Assembly (NCBI GenBank): GCA_021443235.1
Contig: JABUUJ010000002.1
Span: 1 to 23,939 of the forward strand
Reading direction: 5' to 3'
Length of the DNA stretch: 23,939 bases
Source: Muribaculaceae bacterium
GTDB taxonomy: Bacteria > Bacteroidota > Bacteroidia > Bacteroidales > Muribaculaceae
Part shown: positions 1 through 7,838 of the stretch, piece after piece
How the letters are laid out: the number at the start of each line of letters is the position of its first letter
How positions within the stretch are numbered: position 1 is the first letter of the stretch
The notes under the pieces: model-generated
Told to the model about the DNA's origin: nothing
Seen by the model: the letters and a program-made list of their open reading frames with translations, nothing else
Databases searched by the model: none
Program-made: the position numbers and the translations under genes

Positions 1-794
1 AGGATGCGGTTCCACACCACTCCAGCCGCGGTCCAGTTCTCGCAGTCGGTCGACGAGTAGAGGTTTCCGGCGTTGTCGAGGATATAGAACTTGTTTCCGT
101 CGCTAATGAGCGAAGCCTCGTCGGGCGTGAATGGGAGCGAGATTTTCTTTGTGTCCCACTTGCCGACGGGGGTGGATGCCGTAGCGAGGTACATGCCGTT
201 GCTGTTGTTGACGATGCTGTAGAAAGTGCCCTGGTGCTGCGTCATGCCCAGAGCGTAGTTGTCGTCGGCAGCGGCGGGAAGGTCGCGTCGGTCGGTGAGT
301 GGGAAGTAAACGCTATCGGGGATGCACTTGTGCACGTTGACCATCACCTTGTATCGCATCATCTTGGTCCCGTCGGACGAGGTGATGTTGAGCATAACAT
401 CGCCGCTGAAGTCGATGCTATCGGTCGACGAGTCTTTGTAGGTGATTGATGTTTCCTCCTTCACGCGCTCGCCATTGCTGATGACAAACACAGCCTGCTT
501 GACAGTGGCGCCAAACGAGAGGGTGGTGAGCAACTTGGTGACGTCGGTGCCCTTGGGCAGGGAGTCGGCGTTATAGACCAGGCCACGTTGCTGGTCGATG
601 GTGAAGTGAATAGAGTCGAGTGCATCGAGCACCTTGGTGTTGGCCTTGAGGCTGAAGCTGGTGAGCAGAGCGCTCGAGGTGCTTGTTCCGTATATAACGG
701 TATCTGACCCCGAGTCCTCACTTTTACTACATGAGTCGAGCGTCATCGCCACGAGTGCCACCACAAATGCATATAATAGATATTTTTTCATCAT
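1..794 (-). CDS. DUF6242-like lipoprotein, N-terminal part (3' end beyond window)
   Basis: An uninterrupted minus-strand reading frame runs from the start codon at 794 to the left edge (264 codons seen). The N-terminus MMKKYLLYAFVVALVAMTL is a signal peptide ending in a lipobox-like LDSC, followed by the polar stretch SKSEDSGSD, which fits a surface or outer-membrane lipoprotein. Two ATGs lie in tandem (794 and 791) and either could be used. The next ~150 residues form a beta-rich domain ending in a segment with the pattern SSDGTKMMRYKVMVNVHK, and then a region like the first blades of a propeller (GTFYSIVNNSNGMYLA, KFYILDNAGNLY). From memory this is the pattern of the Bacteroidota DUF6242 lipoproteins. 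Function is unknown. The gene is divergent from prmC. Confidence 0.7.
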   Translation of the reverse strand, partial: MMKKYLLYAFVVALVAMTLDSCSKSEDSGSDTVIYGTSTSSALLTSFSLKANTKVLDALDSIHFTIDQQRGLVYNADSLPKGTDVTKLLTTLSFGATVKQAVFVISNGERVKEETSITYKDSSTDSIDFSGDVMLNITSSDGTKMMRYKVMVNVHKCIPDSVYFPLTDRRDLPAAADDNYALGMTQHQGTFYSIVNNSNGMYLATASTPVGKWDTKKISLPFTPDEASLISDGNKFYILDNAGNLYSSTDCENWTAAGVVWNRI

Positions 795-821
795 CTAAAA
801 CAAAAGTTATATTTCAAACTG

Positions 822-829
822 CAAAATTA
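822..829 (-). promoter_or_regulatory. Candidate -7 box for the DUF6242-like lipoprotein gene
   Basis: Read on the minus strand the sequence is TAATTTTG followed by C, an exact match to the Bacteroidota -7 consensus TAnnTTTG, 28 bp before the tandem start codons. No convincing -33 TTTG is seen at 19-21 bp upstream, so the call rests on the -7 box and its position. The rest of the 291-bp gap between the divergent genes is AT-rich and shows no other clear structure. Confidence 0.45.
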
Positions 830-1042
830 CAAATTTATTTCGTGTTATGAGGACTTTTGCCTCATTAATTATGCGCATGTGCGAGAAATTTGTTCGCCCA
901 TGAGCCAATTTGGAGTGTAAAATTAATACTTAATGCGAAAACACGCACAACAAATTAAGACAATAAAGCACAAAAGGGGCATTTTTGACCCTTTTTAACG
1001 GAGTGATGCCCTATTTTGAGCAAAAAAGGCCCCTAAATCGAT

Positions 1043-1060
1043 TATTTTTGCTTAACTTTG
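1043..1060 (+). promoter_or_regulatory. Candidate promoter boxes for prmC
   Basis: Two exact TAnnTTTG matches lie close together: TATTTTTG at 1043-1050 and TAACTTTG at 1053-1060. The second is 26 bp before the prmC ATG. A TTTTG at 1014-1018 is 24 bp upstream of the first box, slightly longer than the usual spacing. Either box could be used; the sequence does not decide between them. Confidence 0.4.
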
Positions 1061-1085
1061 TCATTGACATTTTCAGGAAGAGACT

Positions 1086-1940
1086 ATGACGACAAACCAG
1101 GCAATAGCACTTTTCAGGCAAGAGCTTGCCGGCACGTGCGACGGTGGCGAAATCATCGCCATCACGCGCATGGTGATGAAGCACGTGTTGAACTACGACC
1201 CCGTGGACATGATTTTGCGTGGCGACAACGAGCTGCCCGACTTTGCACCCGAGCGTCTGAGCGCCATCATCGCCCGTCTTAAGGCGAGCGAGCCCATCCA
1301 ATATGTGCTGGGCGTGGCGCAGTTTCACGGACACACCTTTGAGGTTACGCGCGACACGCTCATACCTCGCCCCGAGACCGAGCAACTCGTCGACATGATT
1401 GTTGACGAGAACCCCGCGCCTGACTTGCAGGTGCTTGACGTGGGGACCGGCAGTGGCTGCATCGCCGTATCGCTGGCGCTGGCGCTGAAGTTTGCACAGG
1501 TCACAGCTCTCGACATCTCGGGCGCCGCGCTCGCCGTGGCACGTCGCAACGCCACCGCCTGCAAGGCGCGGATAAAATGTGTCGAGGCCGATATCATGAC
1601 CCTTGCCGCCCCACCCCGCCCCACGCTCGACATTGTGGTGAGCAACCCGCCCTACGTGTGCGAGAGCGAGCGAGGCGAAATGGAGGCAAATGTGCTTGAC
1701 TATGAGCCCGATAGCGCACTGTTTGTACCCGATGCCAACCCGCTGAAGTTCTATCATGCGATAGCCCGCTACAGCCGCAATGCGCTGAAGCCCGGCGGCC
1801 GCATCTATCTGGAGATAAACCGCCGATTTGGGAAAGAGATAGTGCAAGAACTTGAGGCGTGCGGTTTTGTCGATGCGGCGGTGCACCGCGACACATGGGG
1901 CAACGACCGCTTTGTGAGCGCTACGCGCGAAAAAAACTGA
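1086..1940 (+). CDS. prmC: Peptide chain release factor N5-glutamine methyltransferase PrmC (HemK)
   Basis: This 284-residue protein methylates the glutamine of the GGQ motif of class I release factors, using S-adenosylmethionine, in the cytoplasm. It has the expected two-part layout: a helical N-terminal substrate-recognition region (about residues 1-90, ending in EPIQYVLGVAQFHGHTFEV), then a Rossmann methyltransferase domain. The SAM-binding glycine motif VLDVGTGSG lies at about 116-124 and the diagnostic NPPY at 187-190 (VVSNPPYVCE). Length is normal for the family. The ATG at 1086 is used because it sits just downstream of a promoter-like box and begins a typical PrmC N-terminus. pyrE follows 79 bp later with its own promoter-like box. 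Confidence 0.95.
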   Translation: MTTNQAIALFRQELAGTCDGGEIIAITRMVMKHVLNYDPVDMILRGDNELPDFAPERLSAIIARLKASEPIQYVLGVAQFHGHTFEVTRDTLIPRPETEQLVDMIVDENPAPDLQVLDVGTGSGCIAVSLALALKFAQVTALDISGAALAVARRNATACKARIKCVEADIMTLAAPPRPTLDIVVSNPPYVCESERGEMEANVLDYEPDSALFVPDANPLKFYHAIARYSRNALKPGGRIYLEINRRFGKEIVQELEACGFVDAAVHRDTWGNDRFVSATREKN

Positions 1941-1971
1941 GAAAGATGGTGCATTTATAAACTATTATTCG

Positions 1972-1979
1972 TATCTTTG
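1972..1979 (+). promoter_or_regulatory. Candidate -7 box for pyrE
   Basis: TATCTTTG followed by CA matches the Bacteroidota -7 consensus TAnnTTTG. It is about 40 bp before the pyrE start, in the short gap after prmC. No clear TTG is found at the -33 position. Confidence 0.5.
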
Positions 1980-2019
1980 CATTTTGAAATAAATTAACAC
2001 CTAAACTACAGTGTCAACT

Positions 2020-2670
2020 ATGAGACAAACCGACAAATTACTTGCAGAGAAACTTTTGAAAATCAGCGCAATAAAGCTTCAGCCCGAAATCCCATTCGTA
2101 TGGGCATCGGGGTGGAACTCGCCCATCTATACCGACAACCGCAAGACCTTGTCCTATCCCGACGTGCGCAATTTCATCAAGGTGCAGCTCTCGCAGCTCA
2201 TCCTTGAGAACTTTGGCGACGCCGAGGTTGTGGCTGGCGTGGCAACAGGCGCTATAGCACAGGGCGCGCTCGTTGCCGACACACTGGGCTTGCCATTCGT
2301 GTATGTGCGTTCGGCACCCAAGGATCACGGTTTGGAGAACCTCATCGAGGGCAACATCAAGCCTGGCCAAAAGGTTGTGATAGTTGAGGACCTTGTCTCG
2401 ACCGGAAAGAGCAGTCTCAAGGCAGTGCAGGCCGTGCGCGACGCTGGCGCCGAGGTAGTGGGCATGGTGGCAATCTTCACCTATGAGTTCCCCGTGGCAG
2501 CCGAAGCGTTTGAGAAGGCCAATGTGAAGCTCATCACGATAAGCAACTACAGCGCGATGATACAAGCCGCCGTGGCTACAGGCTACATTAAGGAGAGCGA
2601 CGCAGCCATCCTGCAGTTGTGGCGCGAAGACCCCGAGCACTGGACACCTAAAGGCATTACATTAGATTAA
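2020..2670 (+). CDS. pyrE: Orotate phosphoribosyltransferase
   Basis: PyrE joins orotate to 5-phosphoribosyl-1-pyrophosphate to give orotidine 5'-phosphate in de novo pyrimidine synthesis. The PRPP-binding signature VVIVEDLVSTGKSS is present around residues 118-131, with the acidic pair E123-D124. The N-terminal segment IKLQPEIPFVWASGW with DNRKTLSYP nearby is typical of bacterial PyrE. I take the ATG at 2020 (216 residues), giving MRQTDKLLAEKLL; a GTG at 2011 in the same frame would add three residues and cannot be excluded. The next gene starts 18 bp downstream and is probably cotranscribed. Confidence 0.93.
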   Translation: MRQTDKLLAEKLLKISAIKLQPEIPFVWASGWNSPIYTDNRKTLSYPDVRNFIKVQLSQLILENFGDAEVVAGVATGAIAQGALVADTLGLPFVYVRSAPKDHGLENLIEGNIKPGQKVVIVEDLVSTGKSSLKAVQAVRDAGAEVVGMVAIFTYEFPVAAEAFEKANVKLITISNYSAMIQAAVATGYIKESDAAILQLWREDPEHWTPKGITLD

Positions 2671-2688
2671 AATATACAATAAGACAGT

Positions 2689-3123
2689 ATGGGAAAATAT
2701 TCAAGCGACACACATCGCATCAATGCTAATATAAACACCATTTTCGGCAAGTTGTCGAACCCCACCCTCTATAAGGAAGCCATTGAGAATAACCTTGATA
2801 GACTTCCTGAGGAGGCACGCAAGAACCTTGACAAGCTCCAGTTTAACGAGAACAGCATCGTGTTGCAGTCGCCCATGGGAGAAGTAACCCTTGGGGTTGA
2901 CAATAACAAGACCGTTGAGCCCACCCGTGTGGTATATGCCGCGCTCAACTCGCCGGTGAAGTTCAGCCTGGAGATTGAACTGAGTGCGATTGACGAAAAC
3001 ACCACCGAGGAGATGGCGACAATCAACCTCGACATGCCGTTCTTCGTTGAGAAAATGGTGTCGGGCCAGCTGAAAGACGGGGCTAAGAAATTCGGCGAGT
3101 TGCTGAAGATGCTGCCTTATTAG
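2689..3123 (+). CDS. SRPBCC-fold protein of unknown function
   Basis: This small 144-residue protein is cytoplasmic by appearance, with no signal peptide or membrane segment. It begins MGKYSSDTHRINANINTIF, where 'NINTIFGKLSNPTLYKEAIE' resembles the opening strand and helices of the START/SRPBCC ligand-binding fold, and it ends with a long amphipathic helix (MVSGQLKDGAKKFGELLKML) as in that fold. I recognise it as the Bacteroidota SRPBCC family often seen beside pyrE; no ligand can be deduced. It lies 18 bp after pyrE, so the two are likely one transcript. The 3' side leads into a heptamer repeat tract and, about 190 bp on, an intrinsic terminator. Confidence 0.75.
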   Translation: MGKYSSDTHRINANINTIFGKLSNPTLYKEAIENNLDRLPEEARKNLDKLQFNENSIVLQSPMGEVTLGVDNNKTVEPTRVVYAALNSPVKFSLEIELSAIDENTTEEMATINLDMPFFVEKMVSGQLKDGAKKFGELLKMLPY

Positions 3124-3126
3124 TTT

Positions 3127-3203
3127 GGCTAATGGCTAATGGCTAATGGCTATTGGCTAATGGGTAATGGCTAATGGCTATTGGCTATTGGGTAATGGCT
3201 AAT
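3127..3203 (+). repeat. Heptamer tandem repeat, 11 units (GGCTAAT family)
   Basis: Eleven consecutive 7-bp units start right after the stop codon of the SRPBCC gene. The main unit is GGCTAAT, with variants GGCTATT (three) and GGGTAAT (two). The same heptamer recurs on both strands at 7165-7268. The tract is noncoding and directly precedes a C/G palindrome. Confidence 0.95.
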
Positions 3204-3219
3204 GGGGAGCCCCCCTCTG

Positions 3220-3237
3220 CCCCCCCATGTGGGGGGG
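3220..3237. repeat. Perfect 7-bp C/G palindrome with ATGT loop
   Basis: Seven C residues, the loop ATGT and seven G residues form a perfect hairpin. It is preceded by a further C-run (3210-3215). There is no T-tract after it, so it is not a standard terminator. It resembles a REP-like intergenic palindrome; whether other copies exist in this genome cannot be seen here. Confidence 0.7.
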
Positions 3238-3310
3238 ACCACTGGGAAATGTTGTGAATTTTTTTCATAGTAATATATAACATTATGTTTTTATAGATTG
3301 TAAATTTTTA

Positions 3311-3341
3311 AAGGCGCTGCTGCGAAGCACCGCCTTTTTTT
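3311..3341 (+). terminator. Intrinsic terminator after the pyrE - SRPBCC unit
   Basis: The stem pairs AAGGCG with CGCCTT and TGCT with AGCA, separated by a C/C mismatch, and is closed by a GNRA-type loop GCGA. It is followed by T residues through 3341. Position, between the repeat tract and the rlmN promoter, fits termination of the upstream unit. Confidence 0.85.
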
Positions 3342-3370
3342 GGTTAATTCGGGAGAATTTTGTAATTTTG
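3339..3370 (+). promoter_or_regulatory. Promoter of rlmN (-33 TTTG, N20, -7 TAATTTTG)
   Basis: TTTG at 3339-3342 and TAATTTTG at 3363-3370 are separated by exactly 20 bp, matching the Bacteroidota sigma-ABfr consensus. The -33 element lies in the T-tract of the preceding terminator, so the two signals share bases. The leader to the rlmN ATG is about 55 nt. Confidence 0.75.
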
Positions 3371-3431
3371 TGGGTAATATGCATAATTGTGCATTTTGAG
3401 TTGCTGAAACACAGAAAAAGATATAAGAATA

Positions 3432-4469
3432 ATGGAAATTAAGAGAAATCAACGCAAGCCACTGGCAGGCATGACGCTGCGCGAGCTGCGCAATGTCACC
3501 GCAAGCCTTGACATGCCTAAGTTTGCCGCCACCCAGCTGGCGCAATGGATTTATGGCAAGAGGGTTACCACCTTTGATGAGATGCTCAACATCTCAAAGG
3601 CCAACCGTGAGAAGCTCGAGGCCAACTATGTGGTGGGGCTCAAGCCGCCCACCGAGGCGCACAAGAGCGAGGACGGAACGGTGAAATACCTCTTTGACGT
3701 GGGCGACGGCAGAGCTATCGAGAGCGTGTATATCCCCGACGAGGATCGCGCCACGCTGTGCATCTCGTCGCAAAAGGGATGCCGCATGAATTGCTACTTC
3801 TGCATGACCGGGCGTCAGGGCTTCCATGGCAACCTTACCGCCAACGAAATCATCAATCAGGTGCTTAGCGTTCCCAACAGCGAGTCGCTCACCAACGTCG
3901 TTTTTATGGGCATGGGCGAGCCACTCGACAACCTCGAGGAGGTGCTCAAGGTCATTGAAATCCTCACCGAGTCGTGGGGACTGGCGTGGAGCCCCAAGCG
4001 CATCACCGTGTCGACCGTGGGCAAGAAGCCCGAGCTCAAGACACTTGTGGAGAAGACCAGCGTGCACATCGCGGTGAGTGTTCATGACGCGGTGCACGAG
4101 GAGCGCATGCAGATTATGCCCCTTGAGAAGATCTACCAAATAAAAGACGTGCTTGAGATGCTGTCGAAATATGACTTTGCCCACCAGCGCCGCCTCTCGG
4201 TGGAGTATATCATGTGGCAATGGTTTAACGATGACATCGCACATGCCGAGGCACTGCGCGAGATATTGCCCGACGAGCATGTGCGCGTGAACCTGATACG
4301 CTATCACATGATTCCCGACACGCCCAAGCTGCGCACCAGCAGCGACGAGCGCATGGCCTATTTCCGCGACTACCTCAACAGCAAGGGCGTGACTTGCACG
4401 ATACGCCGTAGCCGTGGCGAGGACATCCAGGCCGCCTGCGGCATGCTGGCTGGCAAGGTGAAGAAGTGA
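3432..4469 (+). CDS. rlmN: 23S rRNA (adenine2503-C2)-methyltransferase RlmN
   Basis: RlmN is a radical-SAM enzyme that methylates C2 of A2503 in 23S rRNA (and A37 of some tRNAs). The 345-residue protein carries the radical-SAM cluster motif CxxxCxxC as C117, C121, C124 (GCRMNCYFCMTGRQG). The two cysteines needed for methyl transfer are placed as expected: C110 in TLCISSQ, seven residues before the cluster, and C336 near the C-terminus in IQAACGML. The GMGEPL segment that contacts SAM is present (VVFMGMGEPLDN). Length is normal. The ATG at 3432 follows the A-rich stretch AAAAAGATATAAGAATA, typical of Bacteroidota translation starts. It has its own promoter. The secreted nuclease gene starts 89 bp after the stop. 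Confidence 0.96.
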   Translation: MEIKRNQRKPLAGMTLRELRNVTASLDMPKFAATQLAQWIYGKRVTTFDEMLNISKANREKLEANYVVGLKPPTEAHKSEDGTVKYLFDVGDGRAIESVYIPDEDRATLCISSQKGCRMNCYFCMTGRQGFHGNLTANEIINQVLSVPNSESLTNVVFMGMGEPLDNLEEVLKVIEILTESWGLAWSPKRITVSTVGKKPELKTLVEKTSVHIAVSVHDAVHEERMQIMPLEKIYQIKDVLEMLSKYDFAHQRRLSVEYIMWQWFNDDIAHAEALREILPDEHVRVNLIRYHMIPDTPKLRTSSDERMAYFRDYLNSKGVTCTIRRSRGEDIQAACGMLAGKVKK

Positions 4470-4476
4470 GGCTGGC

Positions 4477-4506
4477 GACTTTGACATTGACTTTGACTTT
4501 GACCTT
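4477..4506 (+). repeat. Hexamer tandem repeat, 5 units (GACTTT/GACATT family)
   Basis: Five 6-bp units follow the rlmN stop codon: GACTTT, GACATT, GACTTT, GACTTT, GACCTT. The reverse complement of the same family (AATGTC, AAAGTC) is found at 17017-17052. No TAnnTTTG box is seen between here and the nuclease start. Confidence 0.85.
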
Positions 4507-4558
4507 TCAAGGCTTTATAAGACTTAAAAAATTAAACCAATAAAACCGACTTACAGAA

Positions 4559-7159
4559 ATGAAAAAGATTAGAATTGCGGCAATGGCACTTGCGGTTGTT
4601 GCCTTTGCGGCCCAAGCCGCCGCGCCGTCGGGCTACTACCGACAGGCCGAGGGCAAGACGGGCAAGGCGTTGCTACAGGCGCTTGAGGACATTGTGGGTC
4701 CTCACACCACCATCAGTTACGGCAACTTGTGGGACCTGTACTACTACAGCGACCTTGACGACGACAACAAAATCATTGACATGTACTCGACGGTGAAGTT
4801 CACCCCGGGCACCAACCAGTGTGGCAACTACAGCAGCGTGGGCGACTGTTACAACCGTGAGCACTCGTTCCCCAAGAGCTGGTTTAACGACGCCTCGCCC
4901 ATGGTGAGCGACGCCTTCCACATCGTGCCCACCGACGGCTATGTCAACAACCAGCGTTCCAACTACCCCTTCGGCGTGTGTGCCGGCGGCACCTACCTGC
5001 CCGCCACCAGCAAGGGCAAGCCGCTGGGCAAGCTGGGCACCTCGACCTATCCCGGCTACTCGGGAAAGGTGTTTGAGCCCGACGACATCTACAAGGGCGA
5101 CTTTGCCCGCATGTATTTCTACATGGCGGCTGCCTACAACAACCGCATAGGCAACTGGAACAGCGACATGCTCGCCGGCAACAGCTACCCCGCCTTCTCG
5201 ACATGGGCGCTCAACATGCTGCTCGAGTGGCATCGACTCGACCCCGTGAGCGACAAGGAGACCAAGCGCAACGACGCGGTGTATAACGGCAACGGCGGCC
5301 AATACAAGCAAAACAACCGTAACCCGTTTGTCGATCACCCCGAGCTCGTGGAGTATATCTGGGGCAACAAAGTGGGCACACCGTGGACCGAAGGCTCGGG
5401 CACCGACGATCCCGTAATCACCTCGCCCACAGCATCGAGCACTGTCAACTTTGGCATCGTGGGCGCAGGCAGCACAACATCGACAACAGTCTATGTAAAA
5501 GGTTTCAACCTGAGCGAAGACCTTGAGATAGAGGTTAGTGGCAATGGTTTCACGACCTCGTCACAGACAGTCGGCTACACCGACGCCATCGCTGGCAAGG
5601 ATATCACCATCTACTATGCGGCGCCCAGCACACCAGGCACCTACAGCGGCACCCTCACCATCTCGAGCAGCGAGACAGCCGCCGTGCAAGTGCCCATCAG
5701 CGCAACCGTGGTGAGCGGCATCCCCGCCTATGCCAACAATGTGAAGGCCACCTCGTTTGTTGCCAACTGGACGTGGCAGCACGATGCCGACAACTACAAC
5801 CTGCACCTCACCGACGCGACAGGAACGGCAATCGGCGGCTATCCCGTGAGCGTAGAGGCGCAGAGTGGGCAATACACTGTGACAGGCCTCACGCCCAACA
5901 CCGTTTATCGGTTCAAACTCAGCAGCGCGACCGTTGAGAGCAACGAGGTAGAGGTGACCACTGCCGACGGCGAGCACCTCATCGACATCATCAGCGAGGG
6001 CGGCTTTGACATCACCGCGACACGCGGCCAGAGCACATTGCCCGTGATTGAGGCACGCCTCTATACCGAGAATATTACTGAGAATGTGACCATTACGAGC
6101 AGCAACGAGAGGTTTGACCTGAGCACCGACAAGGCGACCTGGAGCAGTTCAATCGTGCTCGACCCCGATGGTGAGGACTTCTACATCAGGCTCAACGACG
6201 TGTCGGCAGAGGGCGAATTTCACGCTACCGTTAGTGCCGAGTCGGGTCCCTACAGCGCCGAGGTATTTGTCACCGCGACCGTTGCCCAGGGCAAGATAAG
6301 CCGAGGCGACGTGAATGGTGATGGCGAGATTGACATTATCGACGTCAACTGCATTGCCAATGTGATATTGGGTGCCGAGGATGGCACGAAATATGAAGGT
6401 CGCGCCGACGTGAACAAAGACGGCTCAATCGACATTATCGACGTGAACGTGGTGATCAACATCATACTGGGTGGCGAGATTCCTATTGATCCCGAGACAT
6501 TTACCGAGACTTGGGAAGGGCTTGAGACTGGCGGCTACTGGACCAACGAGGTGCAGGGAGCGCAGTTCCTGTGGAACTTCAAGGATGCCGGCATCTGGGC
6601 CGACACCCAAAAGATTGACGGCCAATCGTGCCGCCTGGGCAAGACCAGCGCCAGCGCCATCGAAATGGCCGAGGACATCGCCACTGGAGCCAGCAAGGTA
6701 TCGTTCTGGGCGTCGTACTGGAATAGCACTGACGGCGAGATAGCACTGTCGCTTGAAGCGTCGACCGACAGTGGCGAAAGTTGGAGCAAAGTTCAAGACT
6801 TTGCTATCAACAGCACCACACTCACCGAGTACAGCGCCGAGTTGAACATTGCGGGCAACGTGCGTTTCCGCTTTGTGCAGACGGCAGGCAAGCGCGGCAA
6901 TATCGACAACATCGCTATCACCGACAACCCCGCTGCCAAGCGAGCCATGGTGATAAACAGCAGCCGTGCATGGGATGCGGTTTCGCGCAAAGGCGCAATT
7001 ATCGTGTCGGCCGAGCGCAAGACCAAGGTGGCAATCTACAACATTAACGCCGAGGAGGTTGCAAGCATCAGTGTGAAGGGCACCCAGCTCGTGGAGTTGC
7101 CCGCAGGCATCTATGTTGTGGCAGCCGGCAAGCAATCAAAGAAAGTGATTGTGAAGTGA
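4559..7159 (+). CDS. Secreted Endonuclease-I-family nuclease with dockerin-like and T9SS-like C-terminal modules
   Basis: This 866-residue protein starts with a signal peptide (MKKIRIAAMALAVVAFAAQA). About residues 24-275 form an Endonuclease I (PF04231-type, His-Me finger) domain: NREHSFPKSWF at 99-109 has the catalytic His102, and SDAFHIVPTDGYVNNQRSN with YPFG is the second family signature. Such enzymes cut DNA and/or RNA outside the cell. Next come an Ig-like domain (~283-385), an FN3-like domain (~386-475), another Ig-like domain (~478-578), and two dockerin-type calcium-loop repeats (DVNGDGEIDIIDVN from 584; DVNKDGSIDIIDVN from 617). A choice-of-anchor-J-like beta domain (~648-800) and a T9SS-like tail (VAIYNINAEEVASISVKG, ending KQSKKVIVK) complete it. 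No promoter box was found; readthrough from rlmN is possible. Confidence 0.9.
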   Translation: MKKIRIAAMALAVVAFAAQAAAPSGYYRQAEGKTGKALLQALEDIVGPHTTISYGNLWDLYYYSDLDDDNKIIDMYSTVKFTPGTNQCGNYSSVGDCYNREHSFPKSWFNDASPMVSDAFHIVPTDGYVNNQRSNYPFGVCAGGTYLPATSKGKPLGKLGTSTYPGYSGKVFEPDDIYKGDFARMYFYMAAAYNNRIGNWNSDMLAGNSYPAFSTWALNMLLEWHRLDPVSDKETKRNDAVYNGNGGQYKQNNRNPFVDHPELVEYIWGNKVGTPWTEGSGTDDPVITSPTASSTVNFGIVGAGSTTSTTVYVKGFNLSEDLEIEVSGNGFTTSSQTVGYTDAIAGKDITIYYAAPSTPGTYSGTLTISSSETAAVQVPISATVVSGIPAYANNVKATSFVANWTWQHDADNYNLHLTDATGTAIGGYPVSVEAQSGQYTVTGLTPNTVYRFKLSSATVESNEVEVTTADGEHLIDIISEGGFDITATRGQSTLPVIEARLYTENITENVTITSSNERFDLSTDKATWSSSIVLDPDGEDFYIRLNDVSAEGEFHATVSAESGPYSAEVFVTATVAQGKISRGDVNGDGEIDIIDVNCIANVILGAEDGTKYEGRADVNKDGSIDIIDVNVVINIILGGEIPIDPETFTETWEGLETGGYWTNEVQGAQFLWNFKDAGIWADTQKIDGQSCRLGKTSASAIEMAEDIATGASKVSFWASYWNSTDGEIALSLEASTDSGESWSKVQDFAINSTTLTEYSAELNIAGNVRFRFVQTAGKRGNIDNIAITDNPAAKRAMVINSSRAWDAVSRKGAIIVSAERKTKVAIYNINAEEVASISVKGTQLVELPAGIYVVAAGKQSKKVIVK

Positions 7160-7164
7160 TTTTG

Positions 7165-7268
7165 GGCTAATGGCTAAAAGCTAATGGCTAATGGCTAATG
7201 GCGAGAAATGTCTTTGAATCATCATCAAAGCATTCGCCATTAGCCATTAGTCATTAGCCAATAGCCAA
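7165..7268. terminator. Long imperfect hairpin of heptamer repeats between convergent genes; likely two-way terminator
   Basis: The left arm (7165-7217) carries GGCTAAT units and ends in CTTTGA. The loop is ATCATCA (7218-7224). The right arm (7225-7268) starts TCAAAG and carries the complementary ATTAGCC units. Pairing extends over roughly 40 positions per arm, with a single-base bulge, a 3-nt bulge and a few mismatches. It lies exactly between the stops of the nuclease (plus) and ruvC (minus). Termination is inferred from structure and place; T-tracts are weak. Confidence 0.65.
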
Positions 7269-7272
7269 ATAA

Positions 7273-7836
7273 TTATTTTACGCGGTCGGGGTGTTTCTGG
7301 ATGAAGGATTTCCAAGACTTGGGAGTGGAAGAGGTTATGGGTTTTGCGCTCTCGTAGAAGTGGCACAACGCGGCGGCGAGAGCGTCGGTAGCGTCAAGGA
7401 AATCGGGCATTTGTTCCTTGTCGATTTTGAGCGTGCGTTGCAGCATGGCAGCGACCTGCTCCTTGCTTGCCGCGCCGTTGCCGGTGATTGCCATTTTGAT
7501 TTTGCGAGGCTCATACTCGGTGATGGGGATGTCGCGGTTGAGCGCCGCCGCCATTGCCACGCCTTGTGCGCGTCCTAACTTAAGCATTGACTGCACGTTA
7601 ACGCCAAAGAACGGAGCCTCGATAGCCATCTCGTCGGGCAAGTAACTGGTGATGAGTCCCGTGACGCGCTCATAGATGTGTCGCAGTCGCAGGTAGTGGT
7701 CGTCCATGCGGTTAAGGCGTATCACACCCATAGCGATGAGGCTTGGATTCTTTCCCTTGACGCCCAGCAATCCGTAGCCCATCACGTTAGTACCCGGGTC
7801 GATGCCGATGATGATTTTATCCCACTCGCCTTCCAT
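7273..7836 (-). CDS. ruvC: Crossover junction endodeoxyribonuclease RuvC
   Basis: RuvC resolves Holliday junctions together with RuvAB in homologous recombination and repair. The 187-residue protein has the RNase H-like fold markers and the four expected acidic active-site residues: D13 (IIIGIDPGTNVMGYG), E73 (EMAIEAPFFG), D148 and D151 (LDATDALAAALCH, with His159). Length is slightly above the usual ~170-180 because of a charged C-terminal extension (SFIQKHPDRVK). The ATG at 7836 lies 2 bp after the stop of the upstream 180-residue gene, so the two form an operon with close coupling. Confidence 0.95.
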   Translation of the reverse strand: MEGEWDKIIIGIDPGTNVMGYGLLGVKGKNPSLIAMGVIRLNRMDDHYLRLRHIYERVTGLITSYLPDEMAIEAPFFGVNVQSMLKLGRAQGVAMAAALNRDIPITEYEPRKIKMAITGNGAASKEQVAAMLQRTLKIDKEQMPDFLDATDALAAALCHFYESAKPITSSTPKSWKSFIQKHPDRVK

Positions 7837-7838
7837 AG

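Noticed and set aside
3594..4487. 297-codon minus-strand frame opposite rlmN, and a similar 291-codon frame opposite prmC (1011-1886).
   Set aside because: Both lie antisense to confidently identified genes and are explained by codon bias of the real frame.
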